Source: Sphingopyxis sp. YF1 (lineage in GTDB: Bacteria > Pseudomonadota > Alphaproteobacteria > Sphingomonadales > Sphingomonadaceae). From it: a DNA stretch of 64,000 nt. Each line of letters opens with the position of its first letter. Within the stretch, counting starts at the first letter, position 1. Under the pieces are notes generated by a model, which worked only from the letters and a program-made list of their open reading frames with translations, was not told the DNA's origin and did not search any database. The stretch spans positions 1,860,001 through 1,924,000 of the forward strand of contig NZ_CP033204.1 of NCBI RefSeq assembly GCF_022701295.1, written 5' to 3'. The position numbers and the translations under genes are program-made. Below are positions 56,651 to 64,000 of this stretch, in pieces.

Positions 56651-57945
56651 GCGGGCACGCGGCCGATCGCGCCGGCGAAGGCCGAAAAGCCCGCGAACAC
56701 CGCATCGGGACCCATCGCTTCCTCGATGCGCAGCATCTCGTTCCACTTCGCCATGCGTTCGGAGCGCGTGAAGCTGCCGACCTTCAACTGCCCCGCGTCC
56801 CAGCCGGTCGCGAGATGCGCGATGGTGACATCCTCGCTTTCGCCCGAGCGCGCCGAGACGATCGCGCCCCAGCCGCGCACGACCGCGGCGTCGAGCGCCG
56901 CCTTGGCCTCGGTGACCGTGCCGACCTGGTTGACCTTGATCAGCGCCGCGTTGCACACCGCTGCGTCGCTTGCGCGCACGACACGCTCGGCATTGGTGAC
57001 GAGGACATCGTCACCAATGATCTGGACGTGGTCGCCGATCGCGGCGGTCACGGCGGCCATCGCCGTCCAGTCGTCCTGCCCCGCAGGATCCTCGATCGAC
57101 AGGATCGGATAGCGCCGCGCCCATTCGACGATGCGCGCCGCCATCGCTTCGCTCGTCAGGCGCCCGTCGTCGAGCGCGAGGCTGTAGCCCGAAGCATCGC
57201 CAAGTTCGTTGGCGGCAATATCGAGCGAGATGAAGACGTCTTCGCCTGCACGGTGGCCGCTCGCCTCGATCGCCTTGGTTAGCGTGTCGAGCGCGTCCTC
57301 GTTCGACGCGAAGTTCGGCCACCAGCCGCCCTCGTCGGCGACCCCGGTGAGCGGACCCTTCGCTTCCATCAGCCGGCCGGCGGCGCGGTACACGTCGTCG
57401 GTGATTTCGAGCGCGCGACGAAAGCTGCCTGCCTTCGGGCACATGACCATGAAATCCTGCACGTCGGTGCGGCGTCCCGCGTGCGCCCCGCCGCCGAAAA
57501 TCTGGATCTCGGGAAGCGGGATGCGGACCTTGCGTCCGCCTGCAAGGTAACGCCACAACGGTTCGCGCGCGTCCGCCGCCGCCGCATGCACCACCGCCAT
57601 CGACACCGCGACCACCGCATTGGCGCCAAGCCGCGCCTTGTTGGGAGTGCCGTCGAGGTCGCACAGCAGCTGATCGACCGCCGCCTGCTCGCGCGCGTCC
57701 ATACCGGCGATCGCGCCGGCGATCTCGGCGCCGATTCCTGCCACCGCGCCGTTGACGCCATAGCCGCCAAAGGCGTCGCCGCCGTCGCGCAGGTCGATCG
57801 CTTCATGCGCGCCGCGCGAGGCGCCCGCCGGGGCGATCGCACGTCCGACCACGCCCGATTCGAGCACGACTTCGGCCTCGACCGTAGGGCGGCCACGCGA
57901 ATCCCAGAGCTGGCGGCCTGTGACGGAGGCGATGCGCGAGGTCAT
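56647..57945 (-). CDS. Enolase-like protein with altered active site
   Basis: A 432-residue enolase homologue. Metal ligands Asp (SLDIAANE), Glu (SIEDPAGQDDW) and Asp (IIGDDVLVTN) are kept, as are both catalytic Lys (ALIKVNQVG and QLKVGSFTRSER) and ADEGG. Two active-site residues differ from glycolytic enolase: Glu of the KEA motif is Arg (SFRRALEI), and His of SHRSGE is Ala (SARSGESED). It is therefore probably a paralogue with another substrate rather than the glycolytic enzyme. It is coupled by 4-bp overlaps to the kinase upstream and the dehydrogenase downstream. Confidence 0.85.
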   Translation of the reverse strand: MTSRIASVTGRQLWDSRGRPTVEAEVVLESGVVGRAIAPAGASRGAHEAIDLRDGGDAFGGYGVNGAVAGIGAEIAGAIAGMDAREQAAVDQLLCDLDGTPNKARLGANAVVAVSMAVVHAAAADAREPLWRYLAGGRKVRIPLPEIQIFGGGAHAGRRTDVQDFMVMCPKAGSFRRALEITDDVYRAAGRLMEAKGPLTGVADEGGWWPNFASNEDALDTLTKAIEASGHRAGEDVFISLDIAANELGDASGYSLALDDGRLTSEAMAARIVEWARRYPILSIEDPAGQDDWTAMAAVTAAIGDHVQIIGDDVLVTNAERVVRASDAAVCNAALIKVNQVGTVTEAKAALDAAVVRGWGAIVSARSGESEDVTIAHLATGWDAGQLKVGSFTRSERMAKWNEMLRIEEAMGPDAVFAGFSAFAGAIGRVPA

Positions 57946-58922
57946 GAACTAGTCCTTTTCCAGAAGGCGACGAGCGCGTCGATCGGCTGCGGCGCGAGAA
58001 TGAGCGCGCGCGCCTGATCGCGCACGACATGCTTGTGACCGGGATCGGTCAGATAGGGCGCGGGCGACTTGCCCTCGACGCGCGCGAGGAGCAGCGCGGC
58101 GGTGAGCTTGCCCGCGCGGAGCAGAAGGTCGGCGGCGTCTTCCCAGTCGATCCGGGCACGATAGGCTTCGACCAGCGCGACCGCGGCCTCGCGCAGCCGG
58201 GCGTCGTCCAGCCACACCGCCTTGAGGAGCAGGTGCGTGGTGCAGAATGCAAGATCGAAGGCCGGATCGCCATAGACCGCGCATTCAGCGTCGAGGAACA
58301 CCGGTCCGTCGGCGCTGACAAGGATATTCTTGGGGCTGACGTCGCCGTGGACGAGCGCGATCTTGCACGCGGCCAGATCGTCGGCGAGCGCGGTCAGTAC
58401 CGGCGCGAGTTCGGCGTCGTTCCGCGCCACATGGAGCAGGAAGGGATCGACACGCAGGGCGCGGAACATCGCATCGTTGGGGAAGGCGGCGCGATCGCGG
58501 TCGCTGTGTGCCGTGACGGCGTGAACCGCGGCAATCCCCTGCCCCACCTGCGCCGCGAAAGCGGGATCGACCCGCCCCGCGGTCAGCTCGTCCTTCCACA
58601 TCGGACAGCCCGGCAGGAATCGCATCGCAAAGCCGTATCCGGGCAGCTCGGCCAGCACTTCGGGCACCAGATGCGGGTCGACCCCGCGCGCCCGGCGCAG
58701 CCAGCGCACCTCGCTCTGCCCGCGCTCGACGGGTGCGTGCCATTCGGCGGCGACGCGCAACTGCTCGAGCGGCCGCTTGACGACGATCGGGCCCGATTGC
58801 GCCTCGACCTTCCACACGTCGCACGACACGCCGCCGGTCAGGGGTTCGAGCCGAACGTCGCCCGCCCCGACCAGCCCGGCCGCGCGCAGCCCCTCGACAA
58901 TATCGGCGGGCGCCGTGTCCAC
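57942..58922 (-). CDS. APH-family small-molecule kinase
   Basis: A 326-residue protein of the aminoglycoside phosphotransferase/choline-kinase fold. The ATP Lys is in GPIVVKRPLEQL, the catalytic loop is LVHGDVSPKNIL and the metal site is VFLDAECAVYGDPAFDLA. It would phosphorylate a hydroxyl. The start is GTG directly after the hydrolase stop. In this operon a metabolic alcohol is a likelier substrate than an antibiotic. Confidence 0.85.
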   Translation of the reverse strand: MDTAPADIVEGLRAAGLVGAGDVRLEPLTGGVSCDVWKVEAQSGPIVVKRPLEQLRVAAEWHAPVERGQSEVRWLRRARGVDPHLVPEVLAELPGYGFAMRFLPGCPMWKDELTAGRVDPAFAAQVGQGIAAVHAVTAHSDRDRAAFPNDAMFRALRVDPFLLHVARNDAELAPVLTALADDLAACKIALVHGDVSPKNILVSADGPVFLDAECAVYGDPAFDLAFCTTHLLLKAVWLDDARLREAAVALVEAYRARIDWEDAADLLLRAGKLTAALLLARVEGKSPAPYLTDPGHKHVVRDQARALILAPQPIDALVAFWKRTSS

Positions 58923-60053
58923 TTACAGCTTCTCCCGGATCCACGCGCCGACAAGGTCGGCGGCGTTCTGCCGTTCCTCGATCGAATCCTCGAAATAATG
59001 CGCGCCGGGGATCAGTTCGAGCGTCTTGTCGGTCGAGCCGAGGAAGTCGAAGATCTTGCGCGCATCGCTCGGAAAGACGCCGGTGTCGGCCGTCCCCTGC
59101 ACGACGAGCGCGGGGGTGTCGTGCTTGGCCAGGTGCGGCTGCCCCTGGCACGGCGAGGTTTCGAGGCTCCACATGTTGAGCCAGGTCCGAATCGTGTTCG
59201 CGCGGCCGATGCTCGGGGTGCGGTTCGCGATCTTCGGGTCGCCACGATAGCACCAGTTGGGTTTGCGGTCCGACGGATCGATCGCGGGGTCGACGCAGCG
59301 GATGTCGCCCCAGCAGCGGAACATCGGAAAGATGCGGTCGGGGATGCCCGCGGCGTTGAGGCGCGCGAGTTCGGCTTTGGCCCAGTCGGTGATCCGCTGG
59401 TTGCGCGCGCGCTGGCCGGCGCGATATTTGGCGATGAATTCGTCCGAATAGGGCGGGCCGTTGTCGGGGTTGAACGGATCGAGTTCGGGATTGGTCGCAA
59501 CGGGATCATTCTCGTCGATCACCGACGCGTCCATCCAGTCGGTCAGCACTTCGGGCCGCCCTTGGTGCGCGTTGAAACTGATGTAGAGATCGCCCTTCAC
59601 GAGGCTCGCCAGCGCATCCTGCCCCACCGCAGGCAGGCGGTCGGTCAGCGTCGGCGCGATCGCTTCGGCCTGATAGGCGCCCATCAGCGAGCCGCCGCCC
59701 GAATTGCCGAGGATGACGATCTGCTCGACCCCCGCCTCTTCCTTCAGCCATTTCATGCCGACCCCGATGTCGAGGATCGCATGTTCAAGCAGGAACTGGT
59801 CCTCGAAACCGCGATAGCGCGTGTTCCAGCCGAGGAAGCCGAACCCCTGCCGCGCGAAATAGGGCGCGATATAATGTTCCTTGAAATCGACATTATAGTG
59901 GGTGGCGATGATCGCGACCTTGGGGCGCTTGCCCGCCTCGGTCCAGTAGATGCCCTGGCACGGGTGGCCACCCGCCTGGATACGCGGCGCGGTCGGCGAC
60001 ACGCGTCCGATGAATTGCGCGTCGAGTCCCTCGGTGCCGTTGGGGTCCATCAT
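58923..60053 (-). CDS. Alpha/beta hydrolase
   Basis: A 376-residue serine hydrolase. The nucleophile motif is ILGNSGGGSLMG (near residue 118), the acid is in QGTADTGVFPSDA and the His is in IPGAHYFED. It has a long insert (about 150-270) with several Cys and Trp, which would form a cap over the active site. It could cleave an ester or thioester formed in the same pathway. It sits 27 bp after the ligase gene and abuts the kinase gene. Confidence 0.85.
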   Translation of the reverse strand: MMDPNGTEGLDAQFIGRVSPTAPRIQAGGHPCQGIYWTEAGKRPKVAIIATHYNVDFKEHYIAPYFARQGFGFLGWNTRYRGFEDQFLLEHAILDIGVGMKWLKEEAGVEQIVILGNSGGGSLMGAYQAEAIAPTLTDRLPAVGQDALASLVKGDLYISFNAHQGRPEVLTDWMDASVIDENDPVATNPELDPFNPDNGPPYSDEFIAKYRAGQRARNQRITDWAKAELARLNAAGIPDRIFPMFRCWGDIRCVDPAIDPSDRKPNWCYRGDPKIANRTPSIGRANTIRTWLNMWSLETSPCQGQPHLAKHDTPALVVQGTADTGVFPSDARKIFDFLGSTDKTLELIPGAHYFEDSIEERQNAADLVGAWIREKL

Positions 60054-60080
60054 CGTCTCTCCTGTTTGTCGTTGCTGTGA

Positions 60081-61715
60081 TTATCGGCTGACTTCGAAGG
60101 GCAGTTGATACCCCTCGAGCCCGGCGCGGATCGCCTTCTTGTCGATCTTGCCGGTCGGGCCGAGCGGGATATCGTCGACGAAGAGGACATCGTCGGGCAG
60201 CCACCATTTGGCGATCTTGCCGTCGAGATAGGTGGTGATGTCGGCGGCATCGGCGCTGGCGCCGGGTTTCAGCTGGCACAGCAGGATCGGCCGCTCATCC
60301 CATTTGGGGTGCGCAACCCCGACGACCGCGGCGTTGGCGACCGCGCCATGCCCCATCGCGATATTCTCGATCTCGATCGAGCTGATCCACTCGCCGCCCG
60401 ATTTGACGACGTCCTTGGCGCGATCGGTGATCTGCATATAGCCTTCGGCATCGATCGTGCTGACATCGCCGGTGTCGAAAAACCCCTCGGCATCGAGCAC
60501 GTCGCCGCCGTCGCCGCCATAATAGCCGCCCGCGATCGTCGGTCCCTTGATCATCAGCCGTCCCGGCGTCTTGCCGTCGTGCGGCAGGCGCTTGCCGGCA
60601 TCGTCGACCAGCTTCATGTCGAGTCCGCAGAGCAGCCGCCCCTGCTTGAGCTTGTACGCCATCTGCTCGTCGTCGCCCTTCGCCGCGACCGATGCGTTCG
60701 GGACCGATACCGTCCCGAGCGGCGAGGTTTCGGTCATCCCCCAGCCCTGGATGACATCGACGCCATAATCGTCGCGGAAGGTGCGGATGATCGATTCGGG
60801 GCACGCCGACCCGCCGATCGTCACACGCTCGAGCGTCGTGAAGCGCTTGCCGTTTTCCTGCATATAGGTGAGCAGCATCTGCCACACCGTCGGCACCGCG
60901 GCGGAGTAGGTCACGCCCTCCTGCTCGATCAGATTGTAGATCGATTCGCCGTCCATGCGCTGCCCCGGCAGCACCAGCTTCGCGCCGACCGCGGGCGCCG
61001 AATAGACGACGCCCCACGCATTGGCGTGATACATCGGCACGACCAACAGCACCGTGTCGCGCGCCGACAGCCCGAGCGCATCGCGCTGCAGGGTCATCAG
61101 CGCGTGGATATAGTTGGAGCGGTGCGAATAGAGCACGCCCTTCGGATTGCCCGTCGTGCCGCTCGTGTAGCAAAGCCCGCAGGCCGTATTTTCGTCGAAA
61201 CCGCCCCACGCGAAGTCGGTGGACCGGTCGGCGATCCAGTCGTCGAAGGCGACGGCGGGAAAGCTGGTTTGCGGCAGCGATGCGGCGTCGCAGAAGAAGA
61301 CCACCTTCTCGATGCTCGGCACCTGCGGCAGCAATTCCGCGACCAGATCGGCGGTCGCCGGGTCGGCGATCAGCAACCGGTCTCCGGCGTGATTGGCGAT
61401 ATAGGCGATCTGCTCGAGAAACAGCCGCGGATTGAGCGTGTGCAGGACCACGCCCATTCCCGACGCGCCGTACCAGGCCGACAGATGGCGCGCGCTGTTC
61501 CAGCCCATCGTGGCGACGCGGTCGCCCGGCTGGATTCCTTCGGCCGCGAGCGCGTTCGAGACGCGCTTCGCGTCGGCATGAATCGCGGCATAGGTCGAAC
61601 GGGTGACGCGCCCTTCGGCATCGCGCGACACGACCTCGCGCTGCCCGTGCCACGTCGCCGCATGATCCATGATCCGGTCAACCGTCAGCGGCACATTCTG
61701 CATCAAACCGTCCAT
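60081..61715 (-). CDS. Fatty-acid/aryl acyl-CoA ligase
   Basis: A 544-residue ANL-family ligase. The P-loop is [18 protein letters not shown]5 is [10 protein letters not shown], the hinge region is [34 protein letters not shown] and the catalytic Lys is in [11 protein letters not shown]. It resembles medium/long-chain acyl-CoA synthetases (FadD/AlkK-like). It is the first gene of the minus-strand operon running to 55730, and a MarR-type palindrome lies 26 bp upstream of its start. Confidence 0.9.
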   Translation of the reverse strand: MDGLMQNVPLTVDRIMDHAATWHGQREVVSRDAEGRVTRSTYAAIHADAKRVSNALAAEGIQPGDRVATMGWNSARHLSAWYGASGMGVVLHTLNPRLFLEQIAYIANHAGDRLLIADPATADLVAELLPQVPSIEKVVFFCDAASLPQTSFPAVAFDDWIADRSTDFAWGGFDENTACGLCYTSGTTGNPKGVLYSHRSNYIHALMTLQRDALGLSARDTVLLVVPMYHANAWGVVYSAPAVGAKLVLPGQRMDGESIYNLIEQEGVTYSAAVPTVWQMLLTYMQENGKRFTTLERVTIGGSACPESIIRTFRDDYGVDVIQGWGMTETSPLGTVSVPNASVAAKGDDEQMAYKLKQGRLLCGLDMKLVDDAGKRLPHDGKTPGRLMIKGPTIAGGYYGGDGGDVLDAEGFFDTGDVSTIDAEGYMQITDRAKDVVKSGGEWISSIEIENIAMGHGAVANAAVVGVAHPKWDERPILLCQLKPGASADAADITTYLDGKIAKWWLPDDVLFVDDIPLGPTGKIDKKAIRAGLEGYQLPFEVSR

Positions 61716-61740
61716 GCGGCCTTCTCCCCTGTCCTTAAAT

Positions 61741-61756
61741 GGATAGTATACTAAGT
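61741..61756. promoter_or_regulatory. Putative MarR-type operator (site 2)
   Basis: GGATAGTATACTAAGT, almost identical to the site at 53700-53715. It lies between the ligase operon and the divergent marR gene at 61858. ATACTAAGTAT (61748-61758) inside it is a perfect odd palindrome. Confidence 0.6.
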
Positions 61757-61857
61757 ATTTCGATCTTGCAACGCCGCTCTGCCTTGCCTCACCCGCCTCG
61801 CTCTTCTAGCTTGCTGGAGTGGATCATCCGCCGGCTGAAGGCTATCGATAGCATAAC

Positions 61858-62325
61858 ATGCGCACCAATCAACTCATCATCGCGCTTTTCCAACGCTTTT
61901 GCTGGATGGACGAAGGGCTTCAGGCCCGTCTGCACGACCGCGGCTGGCCCGATGTCAGCCGCCCGCAGTCGATGGTGATGACCAATATCGTCAGCGGCGT
62001 CGTGCGCCCCTCGGACATCGCGCGCAATCTGGGCGTATCGCGTCAGGCGATCCACAGCACGATCAGCCAGATGGTGAAGCTGGGGATCGTGAGGCTCGAA
62101 ACCGACCCCGACGACCGGCGGCACATGATCCTGTCCCTCACCGAAACCGGCGCGCGGATGCGGCAGGATGCCCAGCGCGCGATGGACACGCTGACCGCCC
62201 AGATCGCCGAAGTACTCGGGCAGGACCGTTTCGACGCCCTGCTCGCCGCGCTCGAAGCCGACTGGGGCGACAATATCGAGCGCATCCCCCAGGCGGCCAC
62301 AAGGAAGCGCGCCCTGGTCGACTGA
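61858..62325 (+). CDS. MarR-family regulator 1
   Basis: A 155-residue winged-helix protein. The recognition region is RPSDIARNLGVSRQAIHSTISQMVKLGIV and the wing is RLETDPDDRRHMILSLTETGARM. MarR proteins bind short palindromes as dimers and often respond to aromatic or acyl-CoA ligands. Divergent from the ligase operon, with site 2 between them, it is the likely regulator of that operon. Confidence 0.88.
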   Translation: MRTNQLIIALFQRFCWMDEGLQARLHDRGWPDVSRPQSMVMTNIVSGVVRPSDIARNLGVSRQAIHSTISQMVKLGIVRLETDPDDRRHMILSLTETGARMRQDAQRAMDTLTAQIAEVLGQDRFDALLAALEADWGDNIERIPQAATRKRALVD

Positions 62326-62370
62326 GCGCGCGGTTCCGATTCCATCGGGTCCCGCGCGCGCCGCGCGCCC

Positions 62371-62946
62371 CTATGTCGCGAGCGCCGTCGCCACTGCGAC
62401 GAGGCGGCCGGCGGTCATGTCAACCAGCGATGCGGGGAGCGCCTCCTTGAGCTGCCCCGCCTCGTCGAAGGCGGCATGGGCGTTCGGAACGAGCACCTGG
62501 TCGGGGATCACCAGCATCTGGATCGTGCCGAGAATCTGGCGCAGATGCATCAGGCCGCGAATGCCGCCAAAGGGGCTGATCGAAGCCCCCATGATCGCCG
62601 CCGCCTTGCCGCGAAAGGCGACGAGCGCGACGGGCCCTTCGTCGCCGGTGGGGCGCGACGCCCAGTCGATGGCATTTTTGAGCAGCGCCGGGATCGAGCC
62701 GTTATATTCGGGCGACACCATGAGCAGGCCGTCCTGCGCCGCAAGCAGCGCCTTGAGCTTCAGCGCGTCCGGGGGGAAGGCATTCGCCTCGATCGCGGTG
62801 GTGTAGATCGGCAGATCGAGCGCCGCGAGGTCGACGATCGTCACATCGGCGCCATGCGCCTCCAGCCGCGCCGCAGCGAGCGCGCCGAGCGCCCGGTTGA
62901 ACGAACCGTCGCGCGTACTGCCGACAATCACCGCAATCCTCGTCAT
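62371..62946 (-). CDS. NADPH-dependent FMN reductase-like flavoprotein
   Basis: A 191-residue flavodoxin-like protein. VGSTRDGSFNRAL is the FMN phosphate loop, and SPEYNGSIPALLKNAIDWASRP is the family signature. It passes electrons from NAD(P)H to flavin or quinone. A perfect palindrome lies 20 bp before its start, and a marR gene lies upstream in the same direction (72 bp gap). Confidence 0.9.
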   Translation of the reverse strand: MTRIAVIVGSTRDGSFNRALGALAAARLEAHGADVTIVDLAALDLPIYTTAIEANAFPPDALKLKALLAAQDGLLMVSPEYNGSIPALLKNAIDWASRPTGDEGPVALVAFRGKAAAIMGASISPFGGIRGLMHLRQILGTIQMLVIPDQVLVPNAHAAFDEAGQLKEALPASLVDMTAGRLVAVATALAT

Positions 62947-62965
62947 GAATCCCTCCGCCGATAAT

Positions 62966-62981
62966 GGTTAGAATGCTAACC
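62966..62981. promoter_or_regulatory. Putative MarR-type operator (site 3)
   Basis: GGTTAG-AATG-CTAACC, a perfect 6-4-6 palindrome in front of the FMN reductase gene. It shares the TTAG-N4-CTAA core with site 4. Confidence 0.6.
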
Positions 62982-63017
62982 GATTCGCGGAGGGCATCGC
63001 AACTCGCGGCGCCGGGA

Positions 63018-63524
63018 TCAAGCCTTGACGTCGGACAGCACCGAAAGCTTGCGCGTTTCGTCGGCCAGGTTTTCGATCACGCGCCGCATCAGCCGCTGCA
63101 GCACCTCGACCTCGTCGTCACTCAGCCCGCGCGTCGCGATCTCGTGGATCTCGGCGTTCATCGGCGCGAGCACCAGTTCGAGCTTGCGCGCGTGCGGGGT
63201 GAGAAAGATGAACGTCTTGCGGCGATCGTCCTCGGTCTTCTTGCGCGTGATGAAACCCGCTTTTTCCAGCCCTTTGAGCGCGACGACCGTCGTCGGCTCG
63301 CGCATGCCCACGCGCTCGCTCAGCTCGCGCTGGGTAATGCCGTCCTCGCGCCACAACTGGCGCAGGAAGCGCCATTGCCCCGCCGACACGTCGTGCGTCA
63401 GCGTCCGGCGCTCAAGCAGCCGCGAAAAGGAGCGGAAAACGACGCGCGCGAGATAGCCGATGCTGTTGTCGGGATTGGTGTAATATTCGGCGGGATGCCG
63501 GAAATTCTGCTCTGCCTTGGCCAA
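63018..63524 (-). CDS. MarR-family regulator 2
   Basis: A 168-residue winged-helix protein. ITQRELSERVGMREPTTVVALKGLEKAGFI is the helix-turn-helix and RKKTEDDRRKTFIFLTPHARKL the wing. The TTG start (LAKAEQNF) is preceded by GGAG; the frame is open for 46 more codons upstream without similarity. It is likely to act on sites 3 and 4, which flank its gene. Confidence 0.85.
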   Translation of the reverse strand: MAKAEQNFRHPAEYYTNPDNSIGYLARVVFRSFSRLLERRTLTHDVSAGQWRFLRQLWREDGITQRELSERVGMREPTTVVALKGLEKAGFITRKKTEDDRRKTFIFLTPHARKLELVLAPMNAEIHEIATRGLSDDEVEVLQRLMRRVIENLADETRKLSVLSDVKA

Positions 63525-63664
63525 TGAACCTGCTCCCCTGCGCCCGCCCCCTGCGGCTGCGCCAAAGTGGAAGCTTAGGGGCCGAAGAATCGGGCGGCAA
63601 CCCCGATCGTCGCCATTTCGCATCAACTTGCGGATAGGATTGGACAAAGCGACCTTGTGCATTT

Positions 63665-63680
63665 ACTTAGCAATCTAAGT
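63665..63680. promoter_or_regulatory. Putative MarR-type operator (site 4)
   Basis: ACTTAG-CAAT-CTAAGT, a perfect 6-4-6 palindrome between the divergent marR 2 and leuD genes, 21 bp before the leuD TTG. Confidence 0.55.
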
Positions 63681-63701
63681 TTATCGCCGATGGAGGCCAG
63701 G

Positions 63702-64000
63702 TTGCAGAAGTTTGTCCGGGTGCACGCGGTGGCCGCCCCCTTGCCGCTCGCCAATGTCGACACCGACATGATCATCCCCGCGCGTTTCATGAAGGCGCTG
63801 ACGCGCGACGGGCTCGGCGCGCATCTTTTCGAGGAACTGCGCTTCGCCCCCGACGGCGGCGAGCGCGACGATTTCATCCTCAACCGCCCCGCGTGCCGCA
63901 CGGCGCAGATCCTGATCGCCGACCGCAATTTCGGCTGCGGATCGTCGCGCGAGCATGCGGTGTGGGCGCTGACCGGCTTCGGCATCCGCTGCGTCATCGC
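63702..64000 (+). CDS. leuD: 3-isopropylmalate dehydratase small subunit, 5' part
   Basis: The gene runs off the right edge; about 99 residues are visible. [13 protein letters not shown] and [19 protein letters not shown] are signatures of LeuD, which with LeuC isomerises isopropylmalate in leucine synthesis. The TTG at 63702 is chosen because GGAGG (63692-63696) precedes it; an in-frame ATG at 63690 would add four residues but lacks a ribosome site. LeuC is not in view. Confidence 0.92.
   Translation, partial: MQKFVRVHAVAAPLPLANVDTDMIIPARFMKALTRDGLGAHLFEELRFAPDGGERDDFILNRPACRTAQILIADRNFGCGSSREHAVWALTGFGIRCVI

Noticed and set aside
57942..58922. Aminoglycoside resistance gene
   Set aside because: The APH fold also serves metabolic kinases, and the operon context is catabolic.

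Overview
The window is high-GC, gene-dense bacterial chromosome. The gene content suggests an alphaproteobacterium of the sphingomonad group, perhaps Sphingopyxis-like. The pointers are the coupled pyrF-trpF-trpB-trpA-accD-folC block, a SapC-family protein, an SDHAF4/DUF1674 protein, LapA, and many GTG and TTG starts with ATGA overlaps. This placement is inferred from gene content; no 16S gene is present. No prophage, transposase, CRISPR array or conjugation gene was seen.

Layout. 1-2.3 kb: the end of an Rnk/GreA-like gene, a secreted EF-hand protein and purB. 2.5-9.4 kb: a RiPP cluster best read as a lasso peptide locus. It holds a B2 protease, a PRMT-like methyltransferase, a 2OG-Fe(II) oxygenase, two PqqD/B1-type proteins, an asparagine-synthetase-like cyclase, an Stf0-type sulfotransferase, an HPr-kinase-like kinase and a 57-residue precursor ending in Ser with its own promoter. 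This is the most unusual system here: four tailoring enzymes around one 14-16 residue core. 9.6-16.3 kb: a phosphorelay (two lone receivers, Hpt, hybrid histidine kinase) beside a membrane glycosyltransferase, a HEAT-repeat protein and a YaiO-like outer-membrane protein, probably for a regulated surface polysaccharide. 16.6-22.7 kb: lapA, pyrF, trpFBA, accD and folC. 22.7-50.7 kb: mostly housekeeping genes, including an AmpG-like permease, rluB, rsmD, a cold-shock protein with IF-1, a UvrD-type helicase, an acyl-CoA dehydrogenase, tRNA-Ala(CGC), a DEAD-box helicase, rsmB and cysK. It also holds a TIR-SH3-YARHG protein paired with a TPR/class III cyclase-like protein (41.1-44.1 kb).

50.9-63.5 kb: a catabolic-looking region. 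A tight five-gene minus-strand operon encodes an acyl-CoA ligase, an alpha/beta hydrolase, an APH-type kinase, an enolase paralogue lacking two catalytic residues and a D-2-hydroxyacid dehydrogenase. A MarR gene lies divergent from it. Four short palindromes (53700, 61741, 62966, 63665) sit in front of the ligase, metE-like, FMN reductase, marR and leuD genes and look like MarR operators. The window ends inside leuD.
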